Source: Nitrospirota bacterium (GTDB lineage: Bacteria; Nitrospirota; Thermodesulfovibrionia; UBA6902). Taken from it: a DNA stretch of 15,814 bases. Below, piece after piece: positions 5,240 to 12,168 of the stretch (position 1 is the first letter of the stretch; each line of letters opens with the position of its first letter). The stretch is taken from NCBI GenBank assembly GCA_024277515.1, contig JAJRVB010000223.1:1-15814 (forward strand), given 5' to 3'. The notes beneath the pieces were generated by a model, which was not told where the DNA came from, did not search any database, and worked only from the letters and a program-made list of their open reading frames with translations. The position numbers and the translations under genes are program-made.

Positions 5240-6838
5240 ATGAAAAGTTTCTTGCGAAATCCGGAGAAATCCATAGCTGCAAAACTGATTATCGCCACAG
5301 GCCTGCTTATAGTCATAGTGAGTTTTATTTTCTGGTATGCCACACTGAAAAAGCAGGAAAAAGACATCATGTCAATTGCCCTGAAGTACGGCAACTCGTT
5401 CGTGACCTTCGCTAAAGACAGCACATATCACAGCATGCTCATAAACAATCCGGGGCAGATACAGCGTGTGCTCGAAACTCTCGGCACACCCGAAGGCGTA
5501 CAGGGGGTAAGAATTTATAACCACAAGGGAGAGATCCTCTACTGCTCGCATAAAAAAAGTATCGGAACAATCATTGATAAGTCATCAGTGGCATGCGCGG
5601 GATGTCACACAGAGCCTGAAAAATCCCCGGCCCTGTTACCGACACCAAAGACATGGTCTGTTTACAAGTCGGAAACGGGTTCTACCGCGCTCAAGATTGT
5701 AAGCCGGATCCCAAACACCCCGGACTGCTATACCGCGAGCTGTCATGCCCATCCCAAAGAGCAGGAGATCCTCGGATTTGTTGAGGCCGATCTTTCACTC
5801 TCCCTTCTCGATGAAGCGCTGTTCAAACAGGGACTCGCCCTTACCGCATACGTCATAGTATTTGTTTTTGCCGTATCTTTGTTTCTGGGTATCATCAACT
5901 ACAAAATAGTGACTAAGCCGGTGCAGGCCCTCGCAAAAGGGATGGAACGTGTGGCCGGGGGGGACCTCGATTATTCCGTGAATATACAGTCGATCGATGA
6001 AATCGGTGTCCTGGCCAATACCTTCAATGAGATGATCAAGGACCTGAAGGCGGCAAAGGAGCAGCGTGAAAAATGGACCCAGACACTTGAGGACGAGGTT
6101 GCAAAGAAAACCGAAGAAATAAAGAGGACCCAGCAGGGCCTTGTCCAGACCGAAAAACTGGCGTCGCTCGGCCGGATGGCCGCAGGCGTTGCGCATGAAA
6201 TCAACAATCCCCTGACCGGCGTGGTAACGTTCGCCCACCTGATGAAGAAGCGGTTCCCGCCGGACAGCGAAGACGCGGAAGACATAGACGTGATCATCGA
6301 ACAGGCCGAGCGATGTGCGAAAATCATAAAGAACCTCCTGACATTTGCCCGTGCCACGCCTTCTGAAAGGGGACAGATAGTCATAAACAATGTTATACGA
6401 AAAACCATGTCTCTCATAAAAAACCAGGAGAAGTTTCACAATATTAAATTCGACCTCAACCTGGATGATGCCGTTTTTGTTGCAAATGGAGACGGCACGC
6501 AGTTTCAGCAGATATGCCTGAATATGTTTCTGAATGCCGCTGACGCGATGAAGCTAAAGGGGCGCATATCTGTTACGACCCGGCGGGTGGAAGAGGACGG
6601 CAAGCCTTTTGTTGAGGTGATCTTTTCCGATACCGGCTGCGGGATAAAGGAAGAGGACCTGCCAAAGCTCTTTGAACCGTTTTTCACTACAAAGCCGGTT
6701 GACAAGGGGACGGGGCTCGGCCTCTCCATCACCCATGGCATTGTCAAGCATCTGGGTGGAAGCATCAGGGTCGAAAGCGCCCTTGGAAAAGGGACGAGCT
6801 TTTTTGTTAGACTACCACTTACGGAGCAGAAGACATGA
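5240..6838 (+). CDS. Membrane sensor histidine kinase with c-type-heme-like periplasmic domain
   Basis: This is a 532-residue two-component sensor. Seen in order: a transmembrane segment (about 16-34); an extracytoplasmic domain (about 35-198) with one canonical heme c motif, Cys119-Ala-Gly-Cys122-His123, and one spaced variant, Cys163-x4-Cys168-His169; a second membrane segment (about 199-219); a HAMP region (about 220-272); a charged coiled-coil linker (about 270-300); a HisKA dimerisation helix with phospho-acceptor His319 in GVAHEINNPLTG; and a GHKL ATPase domain with NMFLNAADAM, DTGCGIKEEDL, FEPFFTTK and GTGLGLSI. The heme-like motifs suggest redox, oxygen or nitrogen-oxide sensing; this is inferred. 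It is the first gene of the plus-strand block and overlaps the next receiver gene by ATGA. Its likely partner is that receiver, possibly also the two receiver fusions downstream. Confidence 0.93.
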   Translation: MKSFLRNPEKSIAAKLIIATGLLIVIVSFIFWYATLKKQEKDIMSIALKYGNSFVTFAKDSTYHSMLINNPGQIQRVLETLGTPEGVQGVRIYNHKGEILYCSHKKSIGTIIDKSSVACAGCHTEPEKSPALLPTPKTWSVYKSETGSTALKIVSRIPNTPDCYTASCHAHPKEQEILGFVEADLSLSLLDEALFKQGLALTAYVIVFVFAVSLFLGIINYKIVTKPVQALAKGMERVAGGDLDYSVNIQSIDEIGVLANTFNEMIKDLKAAKEQREKWTQTLEDEVAKKTEEIKRTQQGLVQTEKLASLGRMAAGVAHEINNPLTGVVTFAHLMKKRFPPDSEDAEDIDVIIEQAERCAKIIKNLLTFARATPSERGQIVINNVIRKTMSLIKNQEKFHNIKFDLNLDDAVFVANGDGTQFQQICLNMFLNAADAMKLKGRISVTTRRVEEDGKPFVEVIFSDTGCGIKEEDLPKLFEPFFTTKPVDKGTGLGLSITHGIVKHLGGSIRVESALGKGTSFFVRLPLTEQKT

Positions 6839-7200
6839 AAAAGGTGCTGGTCATAGATGATGAGGCGATTGTCAGAACAAGCAGCAAGAGGACACTTGCG
6901 CCGGAGGGCTTCGACGTAAGACTCGCGGAGAGCGGAAAAGCGGGCATTGAACTCCTTGAGAAGGAACCTTTTGACGTCATCCTGCTTGACCTGAAAATGC
7001 CTGATATGAGCGGCATTGAAGTACTCAAGGTCATTATGGAAAGATGGCCGGACACCAAGGTCATTATCGTAACCGGGTACAGCACCGTTGATACTGCTGT
7101 GGAGGCTCTCAGGCTCGGTGCATTCAACCATATAGAAAAACCCTTCACCCCCGACTCCCTGCTGGCTGCCGTACAGGAGGTTATTGACAAACAGGGCTGA
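6835..7200 (+). CDS. Stand-alone response-regulator receiver
   Basis: This 121-residue protein is only a CheY-like receiver. Seen: the acidic pair Asp8-Asp9, phospho-acceptor Asp52 in LLDLKMPDMSG, Thr in VTGYS near residue 80, and Lys in EKPFTPDSLL near 101. There is no DNA-binding or enzymatic output domain, so it probably works as a phosphorelay or protein-contact module. ATG 6835 overlaps the kinase stop (ATGA), with GGAG about 9 nt upstream, so co-translation with the kinase is likely. It closely resembles the receiver domains of the proteins at 9969 and 10842, suggesting local duplication and subsequent fusion. Confidence 0.93.
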   Translation: MKKVLVIDDEAIVRTSSKRTLAPEGFDVRLAESGKAGIELLEKEPFDVILLDLKMPDMSGIEVLKVIMERWPDTKVIIVTGYSTVDTAVEALRLGAFNHIEKPFTPDSLLAAVQEVIDKQG

Positions 7201-7224
7201 ACGCGGCAGCGTACATTCTGAGTG

Positions 7225-7248
7225 GTCTGACTGTCAGACACCTTTATT
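7225..7248 (+). terminator. Weak terminator- or attenuator-like hairpin after the receiver gene
   Basis: GTCTGA (7225-7230) pairs with TCAGAC (7234-7239) around a CTG loop, followed by ACCTTTATT. The stem is short, only moderately G+C-rich, and the T-run is interrupted, so this is at best a weak terminator. It lies in the 113-bp gap 7201-7313, the longest break in the first half of the plus-strand block. The rest of that gap shows a small ACGC/GCGT hairpin (7201-7212) and nothing else recognisable. Confidence 0.3.
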
Positions 7249-7313
7249 GCCCTGCAAGAAACGGCGGTTTCAGGAAATCGTGAGAACAGTCAGTCATTGG
7301 AGCATGTGACAAA

Positions 7314-7664
7314 GTGACACTTGGTGAAATTATAGATATCCTTGATGCCACTGTTATCACCGATTCGGTTGATCTGAGCATAAATATCCGGAGCGGGTGC
7401 AGTGCAGATATGATGAGTACCGTCATGTATTATCATACAGCCGATTCACTGCTTATCACAGGACTCTCCCAGCCCTCGGTCATAAGGACTGCCGAGATCG
7501 CCGGAATAAAGACCATCGTGTTTGTTCTGGACAAGATCCCTGATGAAAACATAATTGAACTTGCCAGGCAGAAAAACATCCCGCTGCTCAGGACATCGTT
7601 CTGCATGTACACTGCATCAGGACGGCTGTTTCAGGCTGGACTGCCGAGCTGTCTGGGTAAATAG
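7314..7664 (+). CDS. DRTGG-like domain protein (first of two)
   Basis: This small 116-residue protein starts at GTG 7314; the only nearby ATG (7304) is followed at once by a stop. Sequence such as LGEIIDILDATVIT, a middle segment SLLITGLSQPSVIRTAEIAGIKTIVFV, and ENIIELARQKNIPLLRTSFCMYTASGRLF fits the DRTGG-type fold also present downstream (8123). Seen: alternating beta strands and helices, and no membrane segment. The DRTGG family is found in regulatory ligand-binding contexts, with no defined reaction. It ends two bases before the RsbW-like ATPase, so the two are very probably co-translated. Family placement is moderate because the DRTGG residues themselves are not obvious. Confidence 0.75.
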   Translation: MTLGEIIDILDATVITDSVDLSINIRSGCSADMMSTVMYYHTADSLLITGLSQPSVIRTAEIAGIKTIVFVLDKIPDENIIELARQKNIPLLRTSFCMYTASGRLFQAGLPSCLGK

Positions 7665-7666
7665 CC

Positions 7667-8104
7667 ATGGCCCTTGATATTGAAAATCCGATAGAGGGCA
7701 GTTTTCAGATAATCGGGGGCAATTTCGATAACGCGGGCGAGGCATCCAGCCAGCTAAAAAACAGACTTCTTGAGCTCAATGTAAATGATGACATTATCAG
7801 GCGCGCCACGATCGCGACATTTGAGGCAGAGATGAATGTCATTATATATGCTGCTGCCGGACGGTTGAACTTCGTGATAACTCCAACGCAGATTCAGATC
7901 AGGATTGAAGATATGGGCCCGGGCATCGAGAATATTGAGCAGGCCATGACAGAGGGCTACTCAACCGCGCCCGAATGGGTGAGGGCCATGGGATGGGGAG
8001 CAGGGATGGGCCTTCCCAACATGAAGAAAAATTCGGATGTATTTAAAATAGATTCGGTAATCGGCGAAGGCACAACAATCGAAATGACATTAAATCTAAC
8101 GTAA
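7667..8104 (+). CDS. RsbW/anti-sigma-type GHKL ATPase
   Basis: This 145-residue protein is a single GHKL ATP-binding domain resembling anti-sigma-factor serine kinases (RsbW/SpoIIAB type). Seen: the N-box in ATFEAEMNVIIYA with Glu53 and Asn57, the G1 box Asp82-Met-Gly-Pro-Gly-Ile, the G2-like segment GWGAGMGLPNMKK (109-121), and the closing GEGTTIEMTL strand. There is no dimerisation or phospho-acceptor domain. No sigma factor or anti-anti-sigma gene is visible, so its target is unknown. Being flanked by two DRTGG-like proteins suggests they form a switch, as in similar sets near bifurcating hydrogenase genes that I recall from anaerobes. Confidence 0.88.
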   Translation: MALDIENPIEGSFQIIGGNFDNAGEASSQLKNRLLELNVNDDIIRRATIATFEAEMNVIIYAAAGRLNFVITPTQIQIRIEDMGPGIENIEQAMTEGYSTAPEWVRAMGWGAGMGLPNMKKNSDVFKIDSVIGEGTTIEMTLNLT

Positions 8105-8122
8105 CGGTCAGGGAGTCATAAC

Positions 8123-8455
8123 GTGAAATTCAAAGATCTGACAGAGGAACTGTCCCTTGAAATCAGGACCTGCAGAGACGGCCTGCGGAATGACATTACA
8201 GGGGCCTATGTAAGCGACCTGCTTTCAGACGTAATGGGTAACAGCAAGGCGGGCGAGATCTGGATAACCCTCCAGACACATATGAACATCGTGGCGGTTG
8301 CCGGCCTGAAAAACCTGGCAGGAATCATTATTGTAAAAAACAGAAAAGTCCCGGATGATATCCTGCAAAAGGCGGAAGCTGAAAAGGTCACGATAGCGAC
8401 GACCCCGCTCTCAACATTCGAGGCGGCAGGCAGGGTTTACAAGATGTTGCAGTAA
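8123..8455 (+). CDS. DRTGG-like domain protein (second of two)
   Basis: This 110-residue protein starts at GTG 8123, preceded by AGGGAG at a good 7-nt spacing. Seen: an N-terminal helix/strand part KFKDLTEELSLEI, the conserved-looking DITGAYVSDLLSDVMGNSKAG (a variant of the DRTGG region), WITLQTHMNIVAVAGLKNLAGIIIV, and VPDDILQKAEAEKVTIATTP, ending TFEAAGRVYKML. This is the standard DRTGG domain layout and matches the first DRTGG-like protein in architecture, so the two are likely old duplicates. It probably binds a ligand or partner rather than catalysing a reaction. It lies between the RsbW-like ATPase and the PHP gene with short spacers. Confidence 0.82.
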   Translation: MKFKDLTEELSLEIRTCRDGLRNDITGAYVSDLLSDVMGNSKAGEIWITLQTHMNIVAVAGLKNLAGIIIVKNRKVPDDILQKAEAEKVTIATTPLSTFEAAGRVYKMLQ

Positions 8456-8463
8456 GGCAAGGC

Positions 8464-9216
8464 ATGCTGAATGAATTCAGGGCAGACCTCCATATCCATA
8501 CATGTCTCTCCCCGTGTGCAGACCTTGAAATGTCTCCGCTCGCAATCGTACATAAGGCGGCTGAAAAAGGAATTGATATCATTGCCGTCACTGACCACAA
8601 CTCCGCGGAAAACATCATTGCAGCACAAAAGGCCGCTGAAGATACCGGATTGACGGTCCTTGCGGGAATGGAGATAACATCATCGGAAGAGGCACATATC
8701 CTGGCATTGTTTGACAGTGCAGCAGATATCCTGAAGATACAGGAGATGGTGTATGAAAAACTGCTTCCCGGAGAAAACGATGAAAAGAAATTCGGGGAGC
8801 AGGTCGTGGTAAACGAAAGGGATGAAGTATCAAGCTTTAACAAACGCCTGCTGATTGGAGCGACCATGTTGTCAGCGTACGAAATAATAGATGCGGTCCA
8901 TTCATCAGGCGGACTCTCGGTCGCATCGCATATTGACAGGGACGCCTTCAGCATCATCTCCCAGCTCGGTTTCATCTCGGATGACCTGAAGTTCGATGCG
9001 CTCGAAATATCGCCACTCACCGGGCGTGAAGAGGCGGAACAGTTATATCAGACCTATAAGACGTTTGCATGGATCTCCTCATCCGACGCCCATTATCTGA
9101 ACGATATCGGCAAACGGACCGTGCTCTTTCATATGAAGGAACCGACAATCGCTGAAATGCGTCTCGCCTTTCAAAGGAAGGACGGCAGGAAAGTGGAATG
9201 GGATGAAAGACAGTAG
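8464..9216 (+). CDS. PHP-domain phosphoesterase-like protein
   Basis: This 250-residue protein is a single PHP (polymerase and histidinol phosphatase) domain. Metal-ligand motifs are present: His10 and His12 in DLHIHTCLSPCA, Asp44-His45 in VTDHNSAEN, Glu70 in AGMEITSSEE, His78, His156 in ASHIDRDAFS, and Asp208 and His210 in SSDAHY. It should therefore be a metal-dependent phosphoesterase, cytoplasmic, substrate unknown. AAGGCAAGGC precedes the ATG and the gene follows the second DRTGG gene by 8 bp. Its last codons and TAG stop lie inside a 7-bp repeat island, so the C-terminal end has probably been shaped by the repeat. Confidence 0.92.
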   Translation: MLNEFRADLHIHTCLSPCADLEMSPLAIVHKAAEKGIDIIAVTDHNSAENIIAAQKAAEDTGLTVLAGMEITSSEEAHILALFDSAADILKIQEMVYEKLLPGENDEKKFGEQVVVNERDEVSSFNKRLLIGATMLSAYEIIDAVHSSGGLSVASHIDRDAFSIISQLGFISDDLKFDALEISPLTGREEAEQLYQTYKTFAWISSSDAHYLNDIGKRTVLFHMKEPTIAEMRLAFQRKDGRKVEWDERQ

Positions 9217-9243
9217 ACAGTAGACAGGGATCAGGGGTCAGGA
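9209..9243. repeat. Five tandem 7-bp words spanning the PHP stop codon
   Basis: GACAGTA occurs exactly at 9209-9215 and 9216-9222. It is followed in the same 7-bp phase by GACAGGG, ATCAGGG and GTCAGGA (to 9243). The PHP gene's TAG stop (9214-9216) is made of repeat sequence. The remaining spacer to the next ATG (9267) shows no clear ribosome-binding site. Confidence 0.85.
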
Positions 9244-9266
9244 AAAATAAGAACAGCGCTTATATT

Positions 9267-9818
9267 ATGGAAGATCTTTCATTGCATATTCTTGATGTTG
9301 CGGAAAATTCGATAACCGCGGGGGCGAGCAGGATCGAGATAAGGATAACGGAGGACACCGGGGCAAACCTGCTGACACTCGAGATCAGCGATAATGGAAA
9401 GGGCATGGACAAAGAACTGCTGGACAATGCCTGCGATCCTTTTTACACCACAAGGACGACACGGCGGGTCGGTCTGGGCATACCTCTGCTTGCACAGTCG
9501 GCAAGGGAAAGCAACGGGGACATTGTCGTAGAATCAACACCGGGCAAAGGCACGTCGGTAAAGGCATCTTTTCAGCATGATCATATCGATAGAAAACCCC
9601 TCGGCAATATCGGAGAGACTATGAGTATTCTGATAATGTCCAATCCTGACATCGATTTTTTCTATGAACACAAAAAAAACGGCCGCATATATGCTCTGGA
9701 TACCGCAGACATCAAAAAGGAACTGGACGGGGTACCAATACAGTCACCGGAGGTAATAAGAATTATTAAAGACGATATAAGTACATGGATAATTGAAGCA
9801 AACAATATGATAGAATAA
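9267..9818 (+). CDS. GHKL ATP-binding protein (HATPase_c without HisKA)
   Basis: This 183-residue protein begins directly with a histidine-kinase-type ATPase domain: N-box LDVAENSITAGAS with Asn14, G1 box Asp42-Asn-Gly-Lys-Gly, CDPFYTTRT, and the G2 box VGLGIPLLAQSA. It lacks a dimerisation helix and phospho-acceptor His. The last ~75 residues (from about 108) form a separate alpha/beta extension with no motif I recognise. It may supply ATPase or kinase activity in trans or act as a nucleotide-dependent switch for the receiver fusions that follow. No strong Shine-Dalgarno is visible before ATG 9267. The 150-bp gap after it (9819-9968) contains nothing I can name until the TTAATTAA/G-tract element before the next gene. 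Confidence 0.88.
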   Translation: MEDLSLHILDVAENSITAGASRIEIRITEDTGANLLTLEISDNGKGMDKELLDNACDPFYTTRTTRRVGLGIPLLAQSARESNGDIVVESTPGKGTSVKASFQHDHIDRKPLGNIGETMSILIMSNPDIDFFYEHKKNGRIYALDTADIKKELDGVPIQSPEVIRIIKDDISTWIIEANNMIE

Positions 9819-9949
9819 TGATCAATATTCAACATAGGCATTTAAAATGGGATTTTTCATTTGTACATGTATGTAAGGATTACGGGTAAACAGCCGCCGC
9901 CTGATCCTGAAGGTCCTGGGTGCTATGCCTGAAAACTCGTAATTTTTTA

Positions 9950-9968
9950 TTAATTAAGAGGGGGTGCA
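9950..9968 (+). promoter_or_regulatory. TTAATTAA plus G-tract ribosome-binding region (copy 1)
   Basis: The palindrome TTAATTAA (9950-9957) is followed by GAGGGGGTGCA and ATG 9969. The G-tract serves as a strong Shine-Dalgarno. The same arrangement precedes the next receiver fusion (10819-10841). Confidence 0.55.
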
Positions 9969-10742
9969 ATGGAAAAAAAAGGGAAGATATTAATACTTGA
10001 TGATGATCCTGTCGTGACCCTGAGCTGCAAGAGGATCCTCGGAGCTGAAGGTTACAGCATATCAACCGTTGACAAAGGTGACGCCGCCCTCAATAAACTG
10101 GCAAAAGAAGACTTTGACCTGTTTATTTCAGATGTAATGCTGCCTGATATCAGCGGGATGGAAGTACTCAAAGAAGCGAGAATCATCAAGCCCCGGACGG
10201 ATGTTGTCATAATCACCGGATACCCCAAACTTGAAGATGCAAAAGAGGCTTCAAGGCTGGGGGCGCAGCAGTACCTCGAAAAACCTTTCACCCCTGATTT
10301 CATGCTCAACGTCGCAAAAAAAGTTTTTGATAAACGGGGATGGATACTCAGACAGACATTTATAGACGAATTCCGTGACTCCGTTGTCTCATTGCGGGAA
10401 GATGACAACCCGGTTATTTTTTACAAGGAAGGCACCTGGGCGCGGCCGATACAGGACGGGTTGTGGGAGATAGGATGCGACCTCAGGTACTGGGTGCTGA
10501 CAGGCGCCCTTATGTATGTGGATTTTATAAAAGGTCTGGACAGGGTTGAGGCGGGCAAGCCGTTTGCCAGTATCTATTCAGGGACCGGACAGAGCAATGA
10601 CCTGCTCTCCCCCATGAGCGGGGACGTGCGGGAAATCAATACGAAAGTGAATGATGTTATGGCGGCCCTGCTGAAAGACCACCTTTCCGAGGGCTGGCTG
10701 CTCTGGCTGGCGAGGATATTCCCTTTGGAGACCGGAGAATAA
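9969..10742 (+). CDS. Response regulator fused to a GcvH-like domain lacking the lipoyl-lysine
   Basis: This 257-residue protein is a receiver domain (about 1-122; acidic Asp11-Asp13, phospho-acceptor Asp55, Thr83, Lys105) followed by a glycine-cleavage H-protein-like beta-sandwich (about 150-250). In the second domain LSPMSGDVREIN (212-224) and DHLSEGWLLWLARI match the H-protein pattern of a lipoyl hairpin followed by GEGWL. The turn that carries lipoyl-lysine (ESVKAAS in GcvH) is here YSGTGQS (203-209), with Thr206 where Lys belongs. The domain is therefore probably non-lipoylated and used for protein contact. No gcvT or gcvP lies nearby. It is followed after 99 bp by a second receiver fusion. 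Confidence 0.88.
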   Translation: MEKKGKILILDDDPVVTLSCKRILGAEGYSISTVDKGDAALNKLAKEDFDLFISDVMLPDISGMEVLKEARIIKPRTDVVIITGYPKLEDAKEASRLGAQQYLEKPFTPDFMLNVAKKVFDKRGWILRQTFIDEFRDSVVSLREDDNPVIFYKEGTWARPIQDGLWEIGCDLRYWVLTGALMYVDFIKGLDRVEAGKPFASIYSGTGQSNDLLSPMSGDVREINTKVNDVMAALLKDHLSEGWLLWLARIFPLETGE

Positions 10743-10818
10743 AGGGGTTGTCAGCCGCATTGTATTAATAAATATTTTCTTTCACGAATCTGTATTTTGT
10801 AAAGTGCCTTGGGGGGAG

Positions 10819-10841
10819 TTAATTAAAAAGGGGGAGTTTCG
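10819..10841 (+). promoter_or_regulatory. TTAATTAA plus G-tract ribosome-binding region (copy 2)
   Basis: TTAATTAA (10819-10826) is followed by AAAGGGGGAGTTTCG and ATG 10842, mirroring the element before 9969. An additional GGGGGG tract lies just upstream (10811-10816). The preceding A/T-rich stretch from 10743 has no promoter I would defend. Confidence 0.55.
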
Positions 10842-11714
10842 ATGGTCGATGATATTAAGATTCTGGTTGTAGATGATGAACGCGTAGTTATCAGGAGCGT
10901 CGAGATGGTCCTGAAGGCTGAAGGGTATAATATCGAGGGGGCCTCAAGCGGCAAGGATGCGATACTGAAGATAGAGCAGCATGACTATAATCTTGTGCTC
11001 ACTGACCTTAACATGCCGGAAATGGACGGCATCACCCTCATACGATGGCTCAGACAGAAAAAACCTGAGGTGGGCATCGTCATCCTGACTGGCTACCCGT
11101 CACAGGAGACCATCAAGGAGGCGCTTGAGCTCGGCATTATCGATTATGTCCCGAAACCCTTTACTCCCGCGGTCCTTGTGGATGTCACGCAGCGGGCCGT
11201 TGATTGGTTAAGGAAACAGGTATCAGCTGAAGAAGAACCCAAAAAAGAAGAATTCCCCCCCTCAATGATTGAGGAAATAGACAGGGTCATTAAACAATAC
11301 AGAAGCAGGCCCGGAAGCTCAATCCCGGTGTTGCAGCGCTGCCAGCAAATAGTAGGATATCTCCCTCCGGAGGTGCAGAAACGTGTTGCAAAGGGACTGA
11401 ATCTCTCCCCTGCGGAGATACACAGCATCGTCTCCTTTTATTCGTTCTTTACCATGAAACCCAGAGGAGACCATAACATCAGAGTATGCCTCGGCACCGC
11501 CTGTTACGTAAAGCGGGTTGAAGAGACCCTCAACAAGATAAAGGCAGACTTGAAGATAGACGTGGGCGATGTGACCGAAGACAAAAAGTTTTCCATTGAA
11601 GTGGTGCGCTGCCTCGGTGCATGCGGACTCGCGCCTGTTATTGTCATTGATGAAGAAACATACGGTGCGATGACGCCGAAAAAGGTTACAAAGATACTGG
11701 AAGAATATGCATAA
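10842..11714 (+). CDS. Response-regulator receiver fused to a NuoE-type [2Fe-2S] subunit
   Basis: This 290-residue protein joins two complete domains. Residues 1-~125 are a CheY-like receiver with Asp11-Asp12, phospho-acceptor Asp55, Thr83 in LTGYPS and Lys105 in PKPFTP. Residues ~138-290 are a full NuoE/HydC-type thioredoxin-fold domain with cluster ligands Cys216, Cys221 (CLGTAC), Cys257 and Cys261 (CLGAC) and the typical IVSFYSFF segment. A charged linker (about 126-138) separates them. In NADH dehydrogenases and HydABC-type complexes this subunit docks on the NuoF-like flavoprotein, whose gene follows at 12261. Phosphorylation may thus act directly on the electron-transfer complex; this is inferred. 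No frameshift or internal start with a ribosome-binding site suggests two separate proteins. Confidence 0.93.
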   Translation: MVDDIKILVVDDERVVIRSVEMVLKAEGYNIEGASSGKDAILKIEQHDYNLVLTDLNMPEMDGITLIRWLRQKKPEVGIVILTGYPSQETIKEALELGIIDYVPKPFTPAVLVDVTQRAVDWLRKQVSAEEEPKKEEFPPSMIEEIDRVIKQYRSRPGSSIPVLQRCQQIVGYLPPEVQKRVAKGLNLSPAEIHSIVSFYSFFTMKPRGDHNIRVCLGTACYVKRVEETLNKIKADLKIDVGDVTEDKKFSIEVVRCLGACGLAPVIVIDEETYGAMTPKKVTKILEEYA

Positions 11715-11717
11715 AAA

Positions 11718-11758
11718 AGCTGTCGGCTGTCAGTAAAAAAACAGGGCCGATAACAGCT
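11718..11758 (+). repeat. 7-bp word pair with inverted arm after the receiver-NuoE gene
   Basis: AGCTGTC and GGCTGTC stand in tandem at 11718-11731, four bases after the TAA stop. The arm AGCTGTCGGC (11718-11727) can pair with 11746-11758 (GCCG and ACAGCT separated by a 3-nt bulge), with an 18-nt loop. CTCTTTTC follows, so it could be an attenuator or RNA-processing site. The next gene has its own Shine-Dalgarno only ~10 nt further on. Confidence 0.55.
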
Positions 11759-11779
11759 CTTTTCAAAAGGAGACATATT

Positions 11780-12163
11780 ATGGCAAAACTTACCATTGCT
11801 GATTTGAAAAAGATAAAGGAAAAACAGCATGCAACATTTGCCCTCCGGGAAGGCGGTTACAGGGCAAAAGTTACAGTTCATATGGGCACATGCGGCATCG
11901 CTGCAGGCGCTCGGGACATCATGTCTGTGCTTATGGATGAAATCAGTCAGGCCGGTGTGGAGGATGTGATAACAACAACTTCAGGATGCGCGGGTTTTTG
12001 CGCGCGCGAACCCATGGCGACAGTGGAGATCCTGGACAATCCCCCGGTCAAATACGGAGACCTGACAGCGGATAAGATTCGTGAAATATTCAAGGAACAC
12101 GTAATAGGCGGCAAACCTATTGAAAAATACGCGCTTGTTGTGGGTAGTGAAACGACATATTAA
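11780..12163 (+). CDS. HndB-like [2Fe-2S] ferredoxin-domain protein
   Basis: This 127-residue thioredoxin-fold ferredoxin resembles HndB of NADP-reducing hydrogenases. Seen: an N-terminal helix ADLKKIKEKQ, VHMGTCGIAAGARD with Cys38, SGCAGFCAREP with Cys70 and Cys74, and a closing helix TADKIREIFKEHVIGGKPIEKY. As in the HndB pattern I recall, the second position of a classical four-Cys set is occupied by Ala, so cluster binding may be incomplete or use another ligand. AGGAG lies 8 nt before the ATG. It sits between the receiver-NuoE fusion and the HndC-like flavoprotein, where HndB normally stands, and probably is a small subunit of the same soluble complex. A repeat island follows directly. 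Confidence 0.9.
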   Translation: MAKLTIADLKKIKEKQHATFALREGGYRAKVTVHMGTCGIAAGARDIMSVLMDEISQAGVEDVITTTSGCAGFCAREPMATVEILDNPPVKYGDLTADKIREIFKEHVIGGKPIEKYALVVGSETTY

Positions 12164-12168
12164 AAAAA

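Noticed and set aside
5795..7131. Minus-strand ORFs of 148-214 codons opposite the histidine kinase and receiver
   Set aside because: They mirror conserved kinase and receiver domains and show no independent family features.
8388..9020. Long minus-strand ORF (210 codons) opposite the PHP gene
   Set aside because: Ser/Ala-rich shadow of the PHP coding sequence; the metal-binding motifs are on the plus strand.
9819..9968. Promoter or riboswitch in the gap before the receiver-GcvH gene
   Set aside because: No pair of -35/-10 boxes with acceptable spacing and no recognised aptamer sequence was found; only the ribosome-binding region is convincing.
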